The notes under the pieces were generated by a model that was not told the origin of the DNA, did not search any database, and worked only from the letters and a program-made list of their open reading frames with translations. The translations under genes and the position numbers were made by a program. Positions 59,157 through 64,000 of a DNA stretch of 64,000 bases are shown piece by piece. How positions within the stretch are numbered: the first letter of the stretch is position 1; each line of letters opens with the position of its first letter. The DNA comes from Candidatus Aminicenantota bacterium (GTDB lineage Bacteria; Acidobacteriota; Aminicenantia; Aminicenantales; Aminicenantaceae). Where the stretch lies: contig WVXO01000024.1 of the NCBI GenBank assembly GCA_011773465.1, forward strand, positions 1 to 64,000. Reading direction: 5' to 3'.

Positions 59157-59927
59157 TTACTCTAAATAAGTCCTCGCACCTACGTATCGTCTTATAAAAT
59201 ACGGATTAGAGAGGGATTCCGTGCGTATGTGCTTGTTATATCCCGGTGCATGAATAAATTTATTATTGCCTATATAAATCCCCACATGAGAAACTTTTCT
59301 GCCTCTAGATGTTGAAAAGAATACCAAATCGCCCTTCAGTAGTCGGCTTTTTTTTATGGAAGTCCCGGTTTTGTATTGTTCCCTTGAAGAACGAGGTAAA
59401 CTTAAACCATTCAGCTGGTACACCACCATAGTCAGGCCGCTGCAGTCAAATCCCTTATGGGGTGAAGAGGCACCCCATGCATAGGGCATGCCAAGAAATC
59501 TTTTCGCTGTTGCCACGATTTCGTTCCGGAGATACTGCTTTCCATGCTCTCTCCTTTTAGCGACCGAATACTCCTCAGGGCTTACGATGTAATATTCATC
59601 TATGATTCCTGTAGCAGCGAGTCTCTGCGCTTTCATTTGAGCAGCCTCTCTTGAGGAGAAATCACCAAATCGAACTTTGTAAAGCCCGGATGGATGAGCA
59701 AAATAATAGGCGTTTAATCCTTTCTTATTTAAAGATTTTGTCAGCTTGATTGCATTATCCACTTTTGAAAAAGCACCAACCTGGATAGTATATCCCATCC
59801 GCCTCAGTTCTCGTTTTGGAGGTCTTGGTTCGGGCGGCCGAGAAATCGGGGCTATACTTCTGCAGGCAGCTGCCGCCAGAATCAGGGATAAGAAAAGTAC
59901 ATGGCGCCATTTCCATTCATGCTTCAT
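59157..59927 (-). CDS. lipoprotein with SPOR and NlpC/P60 domains
   Basis: Lipobox LAAAAC; YTIQVGAFSKVDNAIKL; GFDCSGLTMVVYQ; SHVGIYIGNNKFIHAP. Confidence 0.9.
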   Translation of the reverse strand: MKHEWKWRHVLFLSLILAAAACRSIAPISRPPEPRPPKRELRRMGYTIQVGAFSKVDNAIKLTKSLNKKGLNAYYFAHPSGLYKVRFGDFSSREAAQMKAQRLAATGIIDEYYIVSPEEYSVAKRREHGKQYLRNEIVATAKRFLGMPYAWGASSPHKGFDCSGLTMVVYQLNGLSLPRSSREQYKTGTSIKKSRLLKGDLVFFSTSRGRKVSHVGIYIGNNKFIHAPGYNKHIRTESLSNPYFIRRYVGARTYLE

Positions 59928-60309
59928 GGACTGCTTCTCCCTAAAGTGCCTTAATGTTTAAGTTATTTCTGCCAGCTGTTCTGCTGGCTGTATCCGTTCT
60001 CTCTGATAAAACATTTAGCACGGCTGAAACAATTAGTCAAAAATGTGCTCGCTGCCACCTTTTTCCAAATATCCATTAATTAGCTGTTTATTTTCTCAGT
60101 TTTTAGTAAAAAAGAGAAGAGTTCCTTTTTTCCATTTTCTCGATCACATATATTTGACTCTTTTTTCATGAATTGGTATTCTTTTGCCAAGCAGGCGAAC
60201 TAGGATGATGGGCTATTATGAAATGGCCAAAACGTAATACTGAAACCAGTTCATCCTGGATTTACTGCTGCGCGTGAACCCCCTGGAGTAAAAAGTATTT
60301 GAAAAAACC

Positions 60310-61713
60310 ATGGAAATAAACCGCCGTTCTTTCCTGAAAAAATCCGGCCTCGCTTTTCTTAGCCTTTTCGCCTTGAAAAATGCTTTTGCCGATGATATTA
60401 ACATCTCTTTTCTCTCAGATGATATAAAGAAATTTGGCTATGGGCCGCTAATAAAGGACACCAAAAAAATTATTGATCTGCCAAAAGATTTCTCTTATAA
60501 GATTATTTCCCGTGTGGGAGAAAAGATGACTGACGGCTTTTATGTACCTGCCTATCCTGATGGAATGGGGACTTTCCCCGGGCCTGATGGATTGACAATT
60601 ATTTTGCGCAATCATGAAATCTGGCCTGGACTGCCATCTTCTTTTGGTGCTTTTGGAAAAAGGAATCGACTATTGAAGAAATTGAGTGATGATCTTATCT
60701 ACGACAAAGGCAGAAAAGACAATCGTTGTCTTGGCGCGACTACAACTCTTGTATTTGATACAAAATCTCAGCGGCTTAAAAGTCAATTTTTATCTCTGGC
60801 TGGCACTTTAGCGAATTGCAGTGGTGGAGTAACTCCTTGGAATTCTTGGCTTACAGCTGAAGAAACGTTTGAAGAAACTGGAAAAATATACAATAAAGAC
60901 CACGGGTATATTTTTGAGGTTCCTGTATCAGTTGAGCCAAGAATTGCCCAACCTCTGCCTCTAAAGGCAATGGGACATTTTGTGCACGAAGGAGTAGCGG
61001 TGGAGCCTGATAGAAGCATTGTCTATCAAACTGAAGACCAGCAGGATAGCCTGTTCTATCGTTTCATTCCTAACAAAGCGAAGTACTTATCTGAAGGAGG
61101 ACGACTCCAGTGCCTTGCGGTCGCTGGCATGCCTCAGTTTGTCACACGAAACTGGGGCAATCAAAGAGTATCGCCTGGAGAAATTCTAACCGTTCATTGG
61201 CTTGATCTGGATGATGTGGACCCAGACCAGGATAATTTGCGTTACCAAGGTTATAAGAAAGGTGCTGCTGTATTTGCCCGCGGCGAAGGTTTGTGCTTGA
61301 GTGATGGAGTAGTCTATTTTGCTTGTACGATTGGAGGTCAAACCAGCACAGGTCAAATATGGCGGTATATCTTAAGTCCTTTTGAGGGTAGTGAACGGGA
61401 AAAAGAATCACCCGGCAAGCTGGAATTATTTATTGAATTAAATGACAGAAAAACTCTCGAAAATCCTGATCAGTTAGCTATGGCCCCCTGGGATGATTTA
61501 CTTGTCTGCGAAGATGGACCGGGCGAGCAATATCTGTTGGGAATTACTCCTCAAAGAAAAATTTATAAGTTTGCTCGAAATGCATTAGATGATTCTGAAT
61601 TCTCCGGAACATCATTTTCTCCAGATGGCAGCACGATGTTTTTGAACAATTTAAAGTCTGGTTTAACATTTGCCGTAACAGGCCCCTGGAAGCATAGTGC
61701 TGAGGTGGGATAG
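60310..61713 (+). CDS. PhoX-family (DUF839) phosphatase-like protein
   Basis: NRRSFLKKSGLAF Tat-like signal; GPDGLTIILRNHEIWPG; GHFVHEGVAVEPD; QTEDQQDSLFYRF. Confidence 0.88.
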   Translation: MEINRRSFLKKSGLAFLSLFALKNAFADDINISFLSDDIKKFGYGPLIKDTKKIIDLPKDFSYKIISRVGEKMTDGFYVPAYPDGMGTFPGPDGLTIILRNHEIWPGLPSSFGAFGKRNRLLKKLSDDLIYDKGRKDNRCLGATTTLVFDTKSQRLKSQFLSLAGTLANCSGGVTPWNSWLTAEETFEETGKIYNKDHGYIFEVPVSVEPRIAQPLPLKAMGHFVHEGVAVEPDRSIVYQTEDQQDSLFYRFIPNKAKYLSEGGRLQCLAVAGMPQFVTRNWGNQRVSPGEILTVHWLDLDDVDPDQDNLRYQGYKKGAAVFARGEGLCLSDGVVYFACTIGGQTSTGQIWRYILSPFEGSEREKESPGKLELFIELNDRKTLENPDQLAMAPWDDLLVCEDGPGEQYLLGITPQRKIYKFARNALDDSEFSGTSFSPDGSTMFLNNLKSGLTFAVTGPWKHSAEVG

Positions 61714-61810
61714 ACAAAACATGTAAGGAGAAAGGCTGCAGGCTATGTCCTTCCAGTGTTTATTCAGGATTTAGCAGTCTTTATTCCAAGCAAATCTTCA
61801 ATATGAAATA

Positions 61811-62302
61811 TCACCTTTTGCGCTTTCCCAGACGGATAAACATAATTCCTCCAACCAGGGGACAAGCAGCGAAGGTCATCCAGAGAAGAATGTGGGAGAA
61901 TCTCATGGGCTCGGGTATTGCGTTGTAGATGAGAAGGCCCACCCATGCAGCCGCCAGAACGATCAGGACGATCCCCCCTACAATGTGAGCTCGCCAGGCA
62001 ATATAGACCAACAAGGCGTGCACAATCAAGATCATAATTCCTAACAGGTCGGGATCCATAACCAGAGAAGCCACTCCTGGAAGCAGAGAAACGACAGTTG
62101 CTAAATATATCATTTTATAGAATTTCTCCCTTGGCTTTATCTTAAAAAAATAATAAACTCCTGTATATACAAGACATATCAAAAGATAAAGAGGAATCAC
62201 AATCAAAGCAATAATGAAGAAAAATGGTTCATCTGTTCCGCGGCTATCAAAAAAATCTTGAAATAGCCCATAAACAATATTGTGTAAAAGAACAGCCACC
62301 AC
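61811..62302 (-). CDS. hypothetical membrane protein
   Basis: 163 aa with several hydrophobic segments. Confidence 0.6.
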   Translation of the reverse strand: MVAVLLHNIVYGLFQDFFDSRGTDEPFFFIIALIVIPLYLLICLVYTGVYYFFKIKPREKFYKMIYLATVVSLLPGVASLVMDPDLLGIMILIVHALLVYIAWRAHIVGGIVLIVLAAAWVGLLIYNAIPEPMRFSHILLWMTFAACPLVGGIMFIRLGKRKR

Positions 62303-62543
62303 CCAAGAAACAGGTATTAATAGTAGCTTTTTCGACGTTAATAAGAAGATGCTTTTGAGTTTTATTTCAGTCCCCTTCTCTCGTCTAAGCTGGACTCATT
62401 TTATCCCCAAGCTTTGACTCTTTGATTTACGCTTATAGCACTTGGAAAATGGAATGTCAAACGAGAATATACCAGGCCTTTATATTTGTGAACAAAAAAA
62501 ATATTTTAAAATTATGAGAATTATAGTATAAAGGAAGCAAATT

Positions 62544-63224
62544 ATGGGCAAAAAAGTACCGATGAGGATAAAAGCATTTTTTTTAGGTTTATTGTTTATT
62601 TTTCTTTTTGGTTGTGCAGCATCTGTTATTCACTACTTACAATATGACATTGTTCTAGAAGAAGTGGAAAGACCCCCTGAAGCAAAAGAGCGGTATAGAG
62701 GGCATGAAATATCAACAGCTGAGGAAGAAGGTTATAAATACATCTTTGAAGACGAGATGATAAGAATATTATGGATGGCGTCACCTACAGAGCTTAGATT
62801 TCGTCTCCAAAATAAAACAGATCATTCAATAAAAATTATATGGAACGATGCTACATACGTTTGTGAGAAAGGAAAATCACACAGGGTAATGCACGCTGGC
62901 GTTAAATACATAAACAGGAATAATCCACAACAGTCGAGTATCGTTGCAGGAAAGGGATCGATAACAGACTTTATCTATCCTGCTGACTATGCAAATTACA
63001 CTTATGACAGGTGGGTTGAAAGGCCTTTACAGGCCGGGGGCTGGATTGTAAAACCTCTATTGCCTTACTCACAAGCAGGGGGAGATCCGCAAAAGCTTTT
63101 AAATAATGCAACAAGCTATATAGACAAAACGATACAGGTCTTATTGCCGATTAAGCTAGAAGAAGTGACGTACAATTATATCTTCACCTTTTTGGTGAAA
63201 GATGTCCATTTAGCTGCAACATAA
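62544..63224 (+). CDS. hypothetical lipoprotein
   Basis: FLFGCAAS lipobox, 226 aa. Confidence 0.65.
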   Translation: MGKKVPMRIKAFFLGLLFIFLFGCAASVIHYLQYDIVLEEVERPPEAKERYRGHEISTAEEEGYKYIFEDEMIRILWMASPTELRFRLQNKTDHSIKIIWNDATYVCEKGKSHRVMHAGVKYINRNNPQQSSIVAGKGSITDFIYPADYANYTYDRWVERPLQAGGWIVKPLLPYSQAGGDPQKLLNNATSYIDKTIQVLLPIKLEEVTYNYIFTFLVKDVHLAAT

Positions 63225-63511
63225 CACAAAAAGCCTAAAAAGTTTGAAAGGTCTGATCCCTTTTTTTCTTCACTTTTTCGGGTTTGCGATAAAGCTGCGT
63301 GCTGTTGGTTTCAGTCGGGACTTCTCCCTATCTATTGCACGAGCCAAAGCATCTCGTTTTCATAACTGTTTTCACTAGAGTATTTTATTCTTGCCATATC
63401 ATTCGTATCCATAGCTCGGACACCTTGATTTTTGATAACACTTGTCAGGAAATTAGAAATCTCCTGATACAGATTCTTGAAATTCATAACCACAAGGAGC
63501 GAGAAGATATA

Positions 63512-63829
63512 TTATTTCTTTTTTTTCTTTTTCTCTTCATAAAATCTATGTTCTATAGCTTTCCTTGTTTCAAAGTAAATCTTAGAAAGCATTCGATGTT
63601 CTTCTTCTTTTTCCATATTCTCTTGAACATCTTTCTTAATCATATTTAAAATTTCTTCAGGTGTAATGCCAAACTTATAGTTTGGATAAAGCATAGATAT
63701 TGTGTTAATTATAGCAATACATATTTCAACTCTAATTACCTCGGAAAAGCTTAAGTCATACTTGTCAGACAAAAATTTAATATAATCCTCTAACCAATCA
63801 GGGAGAAGAACTTGATATCTTTTAAGCAC
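63512..63829 (-). CDS. RHH-like small protein, intact paralog of the 58765 pseudogene (GTG start)
   Basis: MLKRYQVLLPDWLEDYIKFLSDKYDLSFSEVIRVEI; SD taggaggtaaaa. Confidence 0.7.
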   Translation of the reverse strand: MLKRYQVLLPDWLEDYIKFLSDKYDLSFSEVIRVEICIAIINTISMLYPNYKFGITPEEILNMIKKDVQENMEKEEEHRMLSKIYFETRKAIEHRFYEEKKKKKK

Positions 63830-64000
63830 TTTTACCTCCTAACAAATTTTTTAACAGCAGATAATAACAAATATTTTAAAAAACACAAGAAAATTTTCTT
63901 CTTGACATTAATACTTGATTATTGTAATAATAACACGAATTTTAGGTAGTAGGGATGATACTACTAAAATACATAGGCATTCATCGGGAAAGAAAAGATA

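Overview
Bacterial chromosomal window of about 64 kb; gene content such as a GWxTD-domain protein suggests an Aminicenantes-like lineage, but this is inference. The middle (about 11.2-51.5 kb) is a dense housekeeping backbone: recD2, SAM hydrolase, lepB, menA-like, ychF, tgt-yajC-secD-secF, tonB/exbB/exbD, SPL-like and ParB-like genes, larE, ispG-rseP-dxr-cdsA-uppS, hypCDE, UDP-sugar and PAPS genes, phoH-pgpH-ybeY-CBS-era, tRNA-Arg(CCT) and tRNA-His(GTG). The two flanks look accessory. The left flank has an RHS/YD-repeat gene, then a 5-gene Cys-rich peptide / beta-propeller / thioredoxin-fold / GWxTD operon bracketed by two degenerate 3' fragments of a tRNA-Arg(ACG). The right flank has a Ser/Thr kinase-TPR gene and a region of decayed kinase pieces, an HD-GYP gene and pseudogenes, bracketed by intact tRNA-His and a 3' tRNA-His fragment. 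The most striking unexplained signal is a family of about 30 short intergenic palindromes, TGTAGGGG(C/T)TTGATT(T/C)ATCAA(G/A)CCCAC and its reverse complement. They lie only in the backbone (11.4-50.35 kb), are always head-to-tail within a cluster, and show compensatory arm substitutions. They are elaborated into 19/22-bp half-unit arrays, a 33-bp-period array and a 104-bp higher-order repeat. The GTAG foot resembles REP/RAYT-type elements. All calls come from reading sequence and translations; no searches were run.
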